Shown: piece by piece, positions 7,276-14,368 of the stretch | Numbering within the stretch: the first letter of the stretch is position 1 | How the letters are laid out: each line of letters begins with the position of its first letter | Source: Neomoorella mulderi | GTDB taxonomy: Bacteria > Bacillota > DSM-521 > Neomoorellales > Neomoorellaceae | Reading direction: 5' to 3' | DNA length: 14,688 bases | NCBI GenBank assembly: GCA_011375465.1 | Contig: DRZV01000065.1 | Location: forward strand, 1-14,688 | Notes under the pieces: generated by a model | What the model was told of the DNA's origin: nothing | Database searches by the model: none | The model's input: only the letters and a program-made list of their open reading frames with translations | Program-made: the position numbers and the translations under genes

Positions 7276-9177
7276 ATGGGTTTCATAATTGTGGGCACTG
7301 CGGGACATGTGGATCACGGTAAAACCCTTTTGGTAAAGGCTTTGACCGGGGTGGATACTGACCGCTTAAAAGAGGAGAAAAAAAGGGGGATCTCCATAGT
7401 TCTGGGCTTTGCCCCTTTGAAGCTTCCCAGCGGTCGGCGCTTGGGCCTGGTGGACGTGCCGGGACATGAGCGCTTTGTGCATCATATGCTGGCGGGCGTG
7501 GGGGGTATGGACCTGGTAATGTTGGTGGTGGCGGCTGACGAAGGGATAATGCCCCAGACCAGGGAGCATTTGGCTATCATCGATCTTCTAAAGGTGAAAA
7601 AAGGCCTTATAGTTTTAAATAAAATCGACTTGGTGGATAAAGAATGGCTGGAGCTGGTGGAAGAAGAGGTCCGGGAGGCGGTAAAGGGGACTGTTCTGGA
7701 GGGGGCGCCCATTGTGCCGGTGTCCGCCCTGACGGGAGAGGGCGTCCCTGATCTTTTGCGGGTTTTGGAGGAATTGGCATCCCAGACCCCTCCCCGCTCC
7801 CCCCACGGTTGGGTGAGGTTGCCCATAGACAGGGTTTTCACCATCACCGGTTTCGGCACTGTGGTCACCGGCACCCTTTGGTCAGGTACCATCCATCTGG
7901 GGGATGAGCTGGAAATCCAGCCCCAGGGGCTTCTGACCAGGGTACGCAACCTGCAGGTGCACGGGGAGAACGTCAAGGAGGCCCTGGCTGGCCAAAGGGT
8001 AGCGGTGAACCTTACGGGCGTAGAAAAGGAGACTCTGGAGCGGGGCAGCACCCTCCTTACCCCCGGGGTTCTACGCCCCACCAGGAGAATAGACGCCAGC
8101 TTCAGGCTCCTGAAGGAAGCCCGGCCCCTGCCCAACAGGAGCCGCATACGCTTTTACCTGGGTACAGGGGAGGCCATGGGGAGGATAGTCCTATTGGATA
8201 GGGAGGAGATGCGGCCAGGGGAGGAGGCCCTGGTGCAGCTCCAGCTGGAAGAACCGGTGGTGGCCAGCCGGGGGGATAGGTTTATACTGCGCAGCTACTC
8301 CCCTCTCCAGACCATCGGGGGGGGCGTGGTGATAGATCCCCTGCCTTCATGGCATAAGCGCTTTGACGAAAAGATTTTGCTCTCCTTAGAAAAACGGCGG
8401 GAAGGTACTCCGGCCGAGATCCTAGAACAGCTCCTTCAGGAGGGGAGAGGTATCCTCTCCGGCAGCGAATTGACCACCCGGCTGGCCCTCACCCGGGAGG
8501 ACGTCAAGGATCTCCTGAAGGAGGAGGCCCAAAAGGGCAAGATCATAATCCTGGAGGGGGATAACGAGGTCTACGCCTTAAATCCCGCCAGGTACGAAGA
8601 GTGGTGGCAGGTGGCGGAGAGATCCCTGCGGGACTTCCACCAACAATATCCTCTCCGCCCAGGGTTGTCTAAGGAGGAGCTCCGGAGCCGCCACTTCTCC
8701 AGGCTTTCCCCCCGCATCTTCCAGACCCTCCTGGAGAGATGGCAACAGGAGGGCAGGGTTATCCTGTCCGGTGGCCTATGCGCCCTGCCCCAGTTTAAGC
8801 CCCAGCTTTCCCCTGACCAGGAGGATCTCGCCCGTTCCTTAACCCGCTACTACCGGGAGGCCTGGTGGCAGCCTCCCACCCTGGAGGAGACGGCGGCCCA
8901 TTTCAACGTGAAGAGGGAAGAGCTGGAAGAGATAATCCATTATCTGGTGAGGGAAGGGGTCCTGGTGAGGGTAGGGGAAGAGTTCTGCTGGCACCGGGAG
9001 GCCCTACAGGAAGCCATAGATAAGATCAAAGGGTTGGGCAAGGGGGGGCCTTTCACTCTAGGGGAAGCCCGGGATCTCCTGCAGAGCTCCAGAAAATACG
9101 TCCTGCCCCTCCTGGAGTATCTGGACCAGATCAAGGTGACCAAGAGGATAGGGGATAAGCGGATAATCCTAGGATGA
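7276..9177 (+). CDS. selB: Selenocysteine-specific elongation factor SelB
   Basis: SelB is the GTPase that carries Sec-tRNA(Sec) to UGA codons marked by a SECIS hairpin. The product is 633 aa, typical length. GTP-binding motifs: G1 AGHVDHGKT (residues 9-17), G3 DVPGHE (60-65), G4 NKID (115-118) and SAL (150-152). The G2 region reads RGISIVLGFA; the residue at the V position is often D in other SelB proteins. EF-Tu-like beta-barrel domains follow (RVFTITGFGTVVTGTLWSG), then the C-terminal winged-helix repeats that bind the SECIS hairpin (from about 360 on, ending VTKRIGDKRIIL). The ATG at 7276 is eight bases after AAAGGGG. Long G-runs inside this gene (eight at about 8317, seven at about 9042) are in frame, in contrast to the broken genes nearby. 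The TGA stop touches the liv promoter. Confidence 0.97.
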   Translation: MGFIIVGTAGHVDHGKTLLVKALTGVDTDRLKEEKKRGISIVLGFAPLKLPSGRRLGLVDVPGHERFVHHMLAGVGGMDLVMLVVAADEGIMPQTREHLAIIDLLKVKKGLIVLNKIDLVDKEWLELVEEEVREAVKGTVLEGAPIVPVSALTGEGVPDLLRVLEELASQTPPRSPHGWVRLPIDRVFTITGFGTVVTGTLWSGTIHLGDELEIQPQGLLTRVRNLQVHGENVKEALAGQRVAVNLTGVEKETLERGSTLLTPGVLRPTRRIDASFRLLKEARPLPNRSRIRFYLGTGEAMGRIVLLDREEMRPGEEALVQLQLEEPVVASRGDRFILRSYSPLQTIGGGVVIDPLPSWHKRFDEKILLSLEKRREGTPAEILEQLLQEGRGILSGSELTTRLALTREDVKDLLKEEAQKGKIIILEGDNEVYALNPARYEEWWQVAERSLRDFHQQYPLRPGLSKEELRSRHFSRLSPRIFQTLLERWQQEGRVILSGGLCALPQFKPQLSPDQEDLARSLTRYYREAWWQPPTLEETAAHFNVKREELEEIIHYLVREGVLVRVGEEFCWHREALQEAIDKIKGLGKGGPFTLGEARDLLQSSRKYVLPLLEYLDQIKVTKRIGDKRIILG

Positions 9178-9209
9178 TTGACACCCCTTTTGGCCAGGGT
9201 TTATATAAT
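9178..9209 (+). promoter_or_regulatory. Putative promoter of the liv operon
   Basis: A perfect -35 box TTGACA (9178-9183) begins directly after the selB stop codon. An AT-rich -10 region follows: TATATA at 9202-9207 gives 18-base spacing, and TATAAT at 9204-9209 gives 20. An A-rich leader leads to AGAGGGGG before livK. The overlap of the TTG at 9178 with the -35 box argues against its being the livK start. Confidence 0.6.
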
Positions 9210-9234
9210 CAAAACAAAAAAAGAGGGGGTTTCT

Positions 9235-10421
9235 ACGGATTCCTTCAAGAAGCTGGGCCTGGTATTTTTGATGGCTTTATTCCTGCTGGCCGTAACTGTA
9301 GGCTGCGGGAAGGGGAAGACTGAGACCCAGGGAGACACCATCAACATAGGGGTCAACTATGAACTCACAGGTGAGGTGGCCACCTATGCCAACAGCTCTA
9401 AAAACGGCCTGATGTTGGCCTTTGAGGAGATCAATGCCAAGGGAGGAGTATTGGGCGGCAAGAAGATCAACCCTATAGTCTTGGATAATGCCAATAAAAG
9501 GGAAGAAGCCATGGCTGTGGCCACCCGCCTGGCGGATCAATACAAAGTGGTGGCCTTTATGGGACCCGCCACCTCCGGGAATACCCTGGCGGTTATTCCC
9601 GTAGCTTCGGAGAAGAAGATTCCCCTGGTCAATTCTTCCGCCACCCATCCCGACGTAACGGTGGACCCTGCAACTAAAAAGGTCCGTCCCTATGTTTTCC
9701 GCACCTGCTACATCGATCCCTACCAGGCTATGGCCGCGGTGGAATTCGCCTTTTCCGATCTGGGCAAGCGGAAGGCAGCTATCCTTTATGACGTGAGCAG
9801 CGACTATAGCAAAGGGCTCTACCAGGTCTTCAAAGGGGAGTTCCAGAAAAGGGGAGGCACTATAGTGGCGGAGGAGGGCTTTACCGGGACGGAACCCGAC
9901 TTCCGGCCTCACCTGACCAAAATCAAGGAGACAGGGGCCGATATACTCTATCTGCCCGTGTATTACCCCCAGGCAGGAAAGATAGTGGCCCAAGCCCGGG
10001 AGCTGAGCTTGTCCATCACCATGCTGGGGGAGATGGATGGGATTCCCCCAAACTGGTGGAGCTGGCTGGAGGCCCCCAAAACCTGAATGATATATATTAC
10101 ACCAACCATTACACCATCGCCGATCCCGATCCCAAGGTGCAGGCCTTTGTCAAGGCCTATAGGGAAAAATATGGTACAGATCCCGAGGCCTTTGCCGCCA
10201 CCGCCTATGATGCCGCCTATCTCTTGGCCGATGCCATCAATAGGGCGGGCAAAGCAGATCCCCAGGCCATCCGCGACGCTCTGGAGCAGACCAAAGATTT
10301 TCAAGGGGTTACCGGCAGGATGAGCTTCGATGCCAATCATAACCCCATAAAAGAAGTGACCATCGTGGCCCTGAGGGAGGACAAACAATCTCTGGTGAAA
10401 AAGATACTCCCTAAATCTTAG
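9235..10421 (+). CDS. livK: LivK-type amino-acid ABC transporter substrate-binding lipoprotein, frameshifted
   Basis: This extracytoplasmic receptor belongs to the type I periplasmic-binding family (Peripla_BP_6) and should deliver branched-chain or related amino acids to LivHM. The signal peptide is FKKLGLVFLMALFLLAVTVG, with a lipidated Cys. The mature domain begins INIGVNYELTGEVATYANSS and includes AFMGPATSGNT and RTCYIDPYQA. The frame breaks at five Gs (10026-10030): as written it reads GEMDGIPPNWWSW and stops at 10086. One more G gives the family sequence MLGGDGWDSPKLVELAGGPQ and runs on to 10421 (about 395 aa). No ATG/GTG/TTG lies at the right distance from the AGAGGGGG site (9222-9229); an ACG at 9235 sits five bases after it and would start MDSFKKLG, so it is proposed as a near-cognate or misread ATG start. 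The alternative is TTG 9178, a frame that adds 19 residues. Confidence 0.9.
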
Positions 10422-10429
10422 GGTGTTGA

Positions 10430-10463
10430 CAGTGGGGGGGATATTCCCCTCCACTGGATTTTT
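10430..10463 (+). terminator. Intercistronic stem-loop with T-tract between livK and livH
   Basis: An 11-bp stem (10430-10440 with 10446-10456, one G-U pair) closes a five-base ATATT loop and is followed by GATTTTT. It has the form of a Rho-independent terminator. Its position between the binding-protein gene and the permease genes suggests partial termination or 3'-end protection, so that livK is expressed above livHMGF. Confidence 0.8.
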
Positions 10464-10484
10464 AAGCACGGGGGAATGGAACCC

Positions 10485-11384
10485 ATGGCTGGGTTTTTGC
10501 AGCAATTGGTAAATGGCCTTTCCTTAGGCAGCATCTACGCCCTGGTGGCGCTAGGTTATACCATGGTCTACGGCATCATCCAGCTGATAAATTTCGCCCA
10601 TGGAGACGTCTTGATGGTGGGGGCTTATGTGGGTTTCGCTGCGGTGGTCTTTTTAAAGCTGAGCATCTGGTGGGCCTTCCTGCTGGCCATGGGATGTACA
10701 GCCCTTCTGGGCATACTGATCGAAAGGGTAGCCTATAGGCCTTTGAGGCACAGGGGAGCACCCCGATTGGCCGCCCTGATAACCGCCATAGGGGTATCCC
10801 TGTTTTTAGAAAACAGCGGGCTCTTGCTCTTCAGGCCGGAAATCCGTTCCTATCCCCCGGGCCTGATTTTAAACCGCCCCCTCTCCATCTCTCTGGGGGG
10901 TATAGATTTTACCGTCACCACCTTCCAGGTGACGATCCTGGCCGTTACAGGCATCCTGCTTTTATTTTTGCAGTATATTGTTTACTGGACCAAGACGGGT
11001 AAAGCTATGCGGGCGGTGGCTGACGATGCCGATGCCGCCCGGCTGATGGGTATAGACGTGGATAAAACCATTTCCTTTACCTTTGCCCTGGGGTCGGCCT
11101 TTGCCGCTGTGGCCGGCGTCCTCCTGGGGCTTTATTACAACGCCATCGACCCCCTAATGGGGATCATGCCTGGGCTTAAAGCCTTTATAGCCGCGGTGCT
11201 GGGGGGCATCGGGCTCATCCCGGGGGCGGTTCTGGGAGGTTTCTCCCTGGGATTTCTGGAAGCCCTGGTGAGCGGATATTGGAGCAGCAGGATGAGGGAT
11301 CCCATCGTTTTCCTGCTCCTCATCTTGATCCTCCTTTTTAAACCTTCAGGGCTTTTGGGCAAAAACCAGGTGGAGAAGGTGTAA
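10485..11384 (+). CDS. livH: Branched-chain amino acid ABC transporter permease LivH
   Basis: LivH is one of the two membrane subunits of the LivKHMGF importer. The protein opens with the family signature LVNGLSLGSIYALVALGYTM and IIQLINFAHGDVLMVGAYVG. The cytoplasmic coupling loop that contacts the ATPases is seen at DADAARLMGIDVDKTISFTF, followed by AAVAGVLLG. It ends DPIVFLLLILILLFKPSGLLG. About eight membrane segments are visible. ATG 10485 is preferred over ATG 10476 because the GGGGG at 10470-10474 is only one base from the latter and ten from the former; the product is then 299 aa. livM begins three bases after the stop. Confidence 0.95.
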   Translation: MAGFLQQLVNGLSLGSIYALVALGYTMVYGIIQLINFAHGDVLMVGAYVGFAAVVFLKLSIWWAFLLAMGCTALLGILIERVAYRPLRHRGAPRLAALITAIGVSLFLENSGLLLFRPEIRSYPPGLILNRPLSISLGGIDFTVTTFQVTILAVTGILLLFLQYIVYWTKTGKAMRAVADDADAARLMGIDVDKTISFTFALGSAFAAVAGVLLGLYYNAIDPLMGIMPGLKAFIAAVLGGIGLIPGAVLGGFSLGFLEALVSGYWSSRMRDPIVFLLLILILLFKPSGLLGKNQVEKV

Positions 11385-11387
11385 CCG

Positions 11388-12341
11388 GTGGCAAAGGGTA
11401 AATATATCTTCTGGCGGTTAGTAGCCCTGCTCCTTCCCTATGTTTTAATCCAGGGCCTGTTGGGGGCAGGACTGATAAGCGATTTTCAGCAGATCACCCT
11501 CATGATGATGGGGATAAACATAATCTTGGCGGTAAGCCTGAACCTCATAGTGGGTTTTACCGGGCAGCTGGCCCTAGGACATGCGGGTTTTATGGCTGTT
11601 GGCGCCTATACAGCTGCCGTGTTAACCCTCAAAATCCACCAGCCTTTTTTGTTGAGCCTCATCCTGGGAGGGCTGGCCGCCTCCCTGGCGGGGCTCCTGG
11701 TGGGATTGCCCACCCTGAGGCTTAAAGGGGATTACCTGGCCATAGCCACCCTGGGCTTTGGGGAAATTATCCGAGGCATTTTAAACAATGTGGAATATGT
11801 TGGGGGTGCGGCCGGGCTTCTGGGGATCCCCCGCCTTACCACCTGGACCTGGCTATATGGCTTTCTTGTCCTCACCCTGCTGGGGGTGATGAATTTCGTG
11901 AATTCCACCCACGGACGGGCCTGCCTGGCCATCCGGGAAGATGAAATAGCGGCAGAGACCGTGGGGATCAACACCACTTACTACAAGGTGGTGGCCTTCT
12001 CCCTGGGGGACTTTTTTGCTGGTCTGGCAGGGGGTCTGTATGCCCACTATTTTTACCTCATACAGCCTTCCTCTTTCAGCTTTTTCCGTTCTTTTGACGT
12101 CCTGGTAATGGTGGTTTTAGGGGGCCTGGGAAGCATCACCGGTTCAGTGCTGGCTGCCATGGGTATAACCCTTCTAAACGCCCTTTTACAGGATTTGGCG
12201 GAGTTCCGGATGATTATATATTCCTTGCTCCTGATTTTGGTGATGATCTTCAGGCCCCAGGGCTTGATGGGCAGAAGGGAATGGAGCCTGGCCAGGTGGC
12301 TGGAGAAGAGGGGGGAAGCCCGTGGCCCTGCTGGAAGTTGA
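11388..12341 (+). CDS. livM: Branched-chain amino acid ABC transporter permease LivM
   Basis: LivM is the second permease subunit, pairing with LivH. The product is 317 aa with about nine to ten hydrophobic segments. Diagnostic stretches are GINIILAVSLNLIVGFTGQL followed by ALGHAGFMAVGAYTAA, LKGDYLAIATLGFGEI, the coupling loop AIREDEIAAETVGINTTYYK, and the C-terminal MVVLGGLGSITGSVLAA with FRPQGLMG. The GTG start at 11388 follows GGAGAAGGTG, which overlaps the livH stop. Its last 20 bases overlap livG, a usual sign of translational coupling. A minor oddity is D in FSLGDFFAGLAGG, where a small residue is more usual. Confidence 0.95.
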   Translation: MAKGKYIFWRLVALLLPYVLIQGLLGAGLISDFQQITLMMMGINIILAVSLNLIVGFTGQLALGHAGFMAVGAYTAAVLTLKIHQPFLLSLILGGLAASLAGLLVGLPTLRLKGDYLAIATLGFGEIIRGILNNVEYVGGAAGLLGIPRLTTWTWLYGFLVLTLLGVMNFVNSTHGRACLAIREDEIAAETVGINTTYYKVVAFSLGDFFAGLAGGLYAHYFYLIQPSSFSFFRSFDVLVMVVLGGLGSITGSVLAAMGITLLNALLQDLAEFRMIIYSLLLILVMIFRPQGLMGRREWSLARWLEKRGEARGPAGS

Positions 12342-13101
12342 AAACCTGAGCATGGCCTTTGGAGGGCTCATGGCCCTTTTAAACATAAACATGCAGGTGG
12401 AGGAGGGTGATCTCATAGGCATAATCGGCCCCAATGGGGCGGGTAAGACCACCCTCTTCAACCTTCTGACCGGCATGTATAGACCCCTTAGGGGGTCCAT
12501 AAGGTTTAGGGGCCAAGACATCGTGGGTTTGCCACCCCATAAGATCACCCGTTTAGGCATAGCCCGCACTTTCCAGAATATACGCCTTTTTGGGGATCTG
12601 ACGGTTTGGGATAATATCCGCATCGCCCAACACTGGCATAGGAATTACGGCCTAGGGGTGGCCCTGTTGCGGTTACCCCCTTTCCATCGGGTAGAAGAGG
12701 AAATAGCCAGGGAAACCCAGCTCCTGTTGGAAATGTTTGGATTAGAGCCCTATAAACATGAAAAAGCCCGGAACCTCCCTTATGGGGAGCAGAGGCGTTT
12801 GGAGATAGCCCGGGCCCTGGCAGCCCGGCCTCGTCTCCTACTTCTGGACGAGCCGGCCGCCGGCATGAATCCTCAAGAGACCAGGGAGCTCATGGCTTTT
12901 TTAAAATGGTTGAAGGAGGAGTTCGCCTTAACCTTGCTCCTGATAGAACACGACATGTCCCTGGTCATGGGGTTGTGTCAGCGCATCTATGTCCTGGATT
13001 ATGGGCGCCTGATAGCGGTGGGAACCCCAGAGGAGGTCCAAAACGACCCCCAGGTCATCGAAGCCTATTTGGGTCAAGAGGTGAACGACTTTGCTCCTTA
13101 A
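12322..13101 (+). CDS. livG: Branched-chain amino acid ABC transporter ATP-binding protein LivG
   Basis: LivG is one of two ATPase subunits driving the importer. The product is 259 aa. Walker A is GPNGAGKTT (residues 36-44), the Q-loop region is ARTFQNIRLFGDLTV (about 81-95), the signature motif is the LivG form LPYGEQRR (152-159), Walker B is LLLLDEP (172-178), and the switch histidine is in LIEHD (His210). The long insert around FHRVEEEIARETQLLLEMFGL is typical of LivG as opposed to LivF. The GTG start at 12322 lies inside livM, preceded by AGAGGGGGGAAG. The end overlaps the livF start by 11 bases. All ATPase residues are intact. Confidence 0.96.
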   Translation: MALLEVENLSMAFGGLMALLNINMQVEEGDLIGIIGPNGAGKTTLFNLLTGMYRPLRGSIRFRGQDIVGLPPHKITRLGIARTFQNIRLFGDLTVWDNIRIAQHWHRNYGLGVALLRLPPFHRVEEEIARETQLLLEMFGLEPYKHEKARNLPYGEQRRLEIARALAARPRLLLLDEPAAGMNPQETRELMAFLKWLKEEFALTLLLIEHDMSLVMGLCQRIYVLDYGRLIAVGTPEEVQNDPQVIEAYLGQEVNDFAP

Positions 13102-13799
13102 AGTGGAGGACCTGCACGTCTATTACGGAGCCATCCACGCCCTTAAGGGAATTCACCTAAAGGTGCAGGGGGGAGATAGTAACCCTCGTGGGGGCCAACG
13201 GCGCTGGAAAGAGCACTACCCTCCTCACCATAGCTGGCCTCCTAAAACCCCAAAAGGGGGCCATCTACTATCAGGGAAGGGATATCACGGGTTTGCCCGC
13301 CCCCTTTCTGGTGAAGGAGGGGATTGCCCTGGTCCCGGAGGGGCGGAGGGTTTTTTCCCGTCTGACTGTAAGGGAAAATCTGGAGCTGGGGGCCTACCTG
13401 GTCAAGGACAAGGGGGAGATTTCTGCCCGTATGGAGGAGGTTTTTGAGCGCTTTCCCCGTTTGAAGGAGAGGCAGAGGCAGCTGGCAGGCACCTTAAGCG
13501 GAGGAGAGCAGCAGATGCTGGCCATAGGCCGGGCCCTCATGGCCAGACCCCGACTTTTGCTCCTGGATGAACCTTCCATGGGCCTGGCTCCCATGTTGGT
13601 TAGGGAGATCTTCCGCATTATCCAGGAGATAAACCGCCAGGGAACCACCATCCTGCTGGTGGAACAGAACGCCCATATGGCTTTGCAGGTAGCCCAGAGG
13701 GCCTATGTCCTGGTCACCGGCAGGATAGTCCTGGAGGGCAGTGCCCGGGAGCTCTTAAAGAGCGAAGAGATAAGGAGGGCCTATCTAGGGGGCCAGTAG
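13091..13799 (+). CDS. livF: Branched-chain amino acid ABC transporter ATP-binding protein LivF, frameshifted
   Basis: LivF is the second ATPase of the importer. The first frame from TTG 13091 gives LLKVEDLHVYYGAIHALKGI and HLKVQ; the second, in frame from about 13176, gives EIVTLVGANGAGKSTTLLTI with Walker A, PEGRRVFSRLTVRENLELGA, the signature LSGGEQQML, Walker B LLLLDEPSMGLAP and the H-loop-type LLVEQNAHMAL, ending at 13799. The two meet at the six-G run 13168-13173. Removing one G gives KVQGEIV; adding two gives KVQGGEIV, which keeps the family spacing and fits the direction of the other frameshifts in the window. The restored length is 235-236 aa, normal for LivF. The GAGGTGA site (13078-13084) supports the TTG start, and the overlap with livG indicates coupling. 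If the lesion is real, translation would yield only a short aberrant protein from the first frame. Confidence 0.92.
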
Positions 13800-13816
13800 T
13801 ATTATGTCAATTTTTC

Positions 13817-13845
13817 TTGACTTTCTAGAAACCCCCTTTTATAAT
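13817..13845 (+). promoter_or_regulatory. Sigma-A promoter of tRNA-Sec
   Basis: TTGACT (13817-13822) and a perfect TATAAT (13840-13845) are separated by exactly 17 bases. The expected start point is near 13852, about seven bases before the mature 5' end of the tRNA. This is the best promoter in the window. Confidence 0.88.
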
Positions 13846-13858
13846 GGATAAGGGACGT

Positions 13859-13958
13859 GGGGGTGGATCAGGCCTGGTGGCTTGCCTGGACTTCAAATCC
13901 AGTCGGCGCTCGGGATGGGCTCGGGCGCGGTGGGTTCGATTCCCACACACTCCCGCCA
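13859..13958 (+). tRNA. selC: Selenocysteine tRNA, anticodon UCA
   Basis: The 100-nt RNA has all hallmarks of bacterial tRNA-Sec. Acceptor 5' strand is 13859-13866; the six-pair D stem is CAGGCC/GGCTTG with a TGGT loop; the anticodon stem CTGGA/TCCAG encloses CTTCAAA (anticodon TCA, 13893-13895). A nine-pair extended variable arm (13906-13914 with 13920-13928, two G-U pairs) follows. The T stem is GTGGG/CCCAC with loop TTCGATT, the 3' acceptor strand is 13947-13954, the discriminator is G13955, and CCA is encoded. The eight-pair acceptor contains one G-U pair (13862/13951) and a G-A mismatch at its inner end (13866/13947). The product is charged with serine, converted by SelA and delivered by SelB, both encoded upstream of the liv operon. 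The mature 5' end is inferred from pairing. Confidence 0.95.
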
Positions 13959-13985
13959 GAAAGCCGATCTCTGAGGGGCAGGGGC

Positions 13986-14294
13986 ATGAAGGCCATTATG
14001 GAAGTATCCGTGATCCCCTTGGGCACAGGCAGCACCAGCCTGTCGGGTTTTATTGCCGAGATACAGAAGGAGCTTGAGCGCCTCCCCCAGATAAAATATC
14101 AGCTGACCCCCATGGGCACAATTATAGAAGGAGAGCTGCAGGAGCTCTTTTCCCTTCTACCCGTGCTCCACGAGATCCCCTTTAAACAGGGATGCGCCCG
14201 GGTTTTGACCCTGATGCGGATAGACGATCGCAGGGATAAACCCGCCTCCATGGAGGGCAAGATAAGATCTGTAGAAGAGAAGTTAAAGCCATAG
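13986..14294 (+). CDS. MTH1187 family thiamine-binding protein
   Basis: This 102-aa protein belongs to the DUF77/YqgV-like group of small ferredoxin-fold proteins, members of which bind thiamine or related ligands. Family features are MEVSVIPLGTGSTSLSGFIA at the N-terminus, YQLTPMGTIIEGE in the middle, and a C-terminal RIDDRRDKPASMEGKIRSVE region. It is soluble and probably oligomeric. ATG 13986 follows GAGGGG (13973-13978) with seven bases of spacing; ATG 13998 is an alternative. The frame is open further upstream to 13857 but that part is tRNA-Sec. It starts 27 bases after the tRNA with no terminator between, so it is probably transcribed from the tRNA promoter, and a strong terminator follows it. 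The biological role of the family is not well defined. Confidence 0.9.
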   Translation: MKAIMEVSVIPLGTGSTSLSGFIAEIQKELERLPQIKYQLTPMGTIIEGELQELFSLLPVLHEIPFKQGCARVLTLMRIDDRRDKPASMEGKIRSVEEKLKP

Positions 14295-14308
14295 CAGACC
14301 AGGGCTAG

Positions 14309-14349
14309 GGCAGCAGCAAGGCAAACTTCTGCTGCCTTTTTATTTTATT
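14309..14349 (+). terminator. Rho-independent terminator
   Basis: GGCAGCAG (14309-14316) pairs with CTGCTGCC (14329-14336); past a bulged C, AAG/CTT adds three inner pairs around a GCAAA loop. TTTTTATTTTATT follows at once. It ends the tRNA-Sec/thiamine-binding-protein transcription unit. Confidence 0.93.
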
Positions 14350-14368
14350 GTTTAGGGAGTGAAAATCC

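Noticed and set aside
7482..8147. 221-aa minus-strand open frame inside selB
   Set aside because: Shadow of the selB coding frame; Arg/Ser/Thr-rich composition and no family features.
8902..8917. Second parS-like site (TTTCAACGTGAAG) in selB
   Set aside because: It needs a one-base insertion to align with parS and lies in conserved coding sequence.
13857..13985. Coding extension upstream of the thiamine-binding protein gene
   Set aside because: The open frame crosses the whole tRNA-Sec. The family N-terminus starts at 13986, with its own Shine-Dalgarno.
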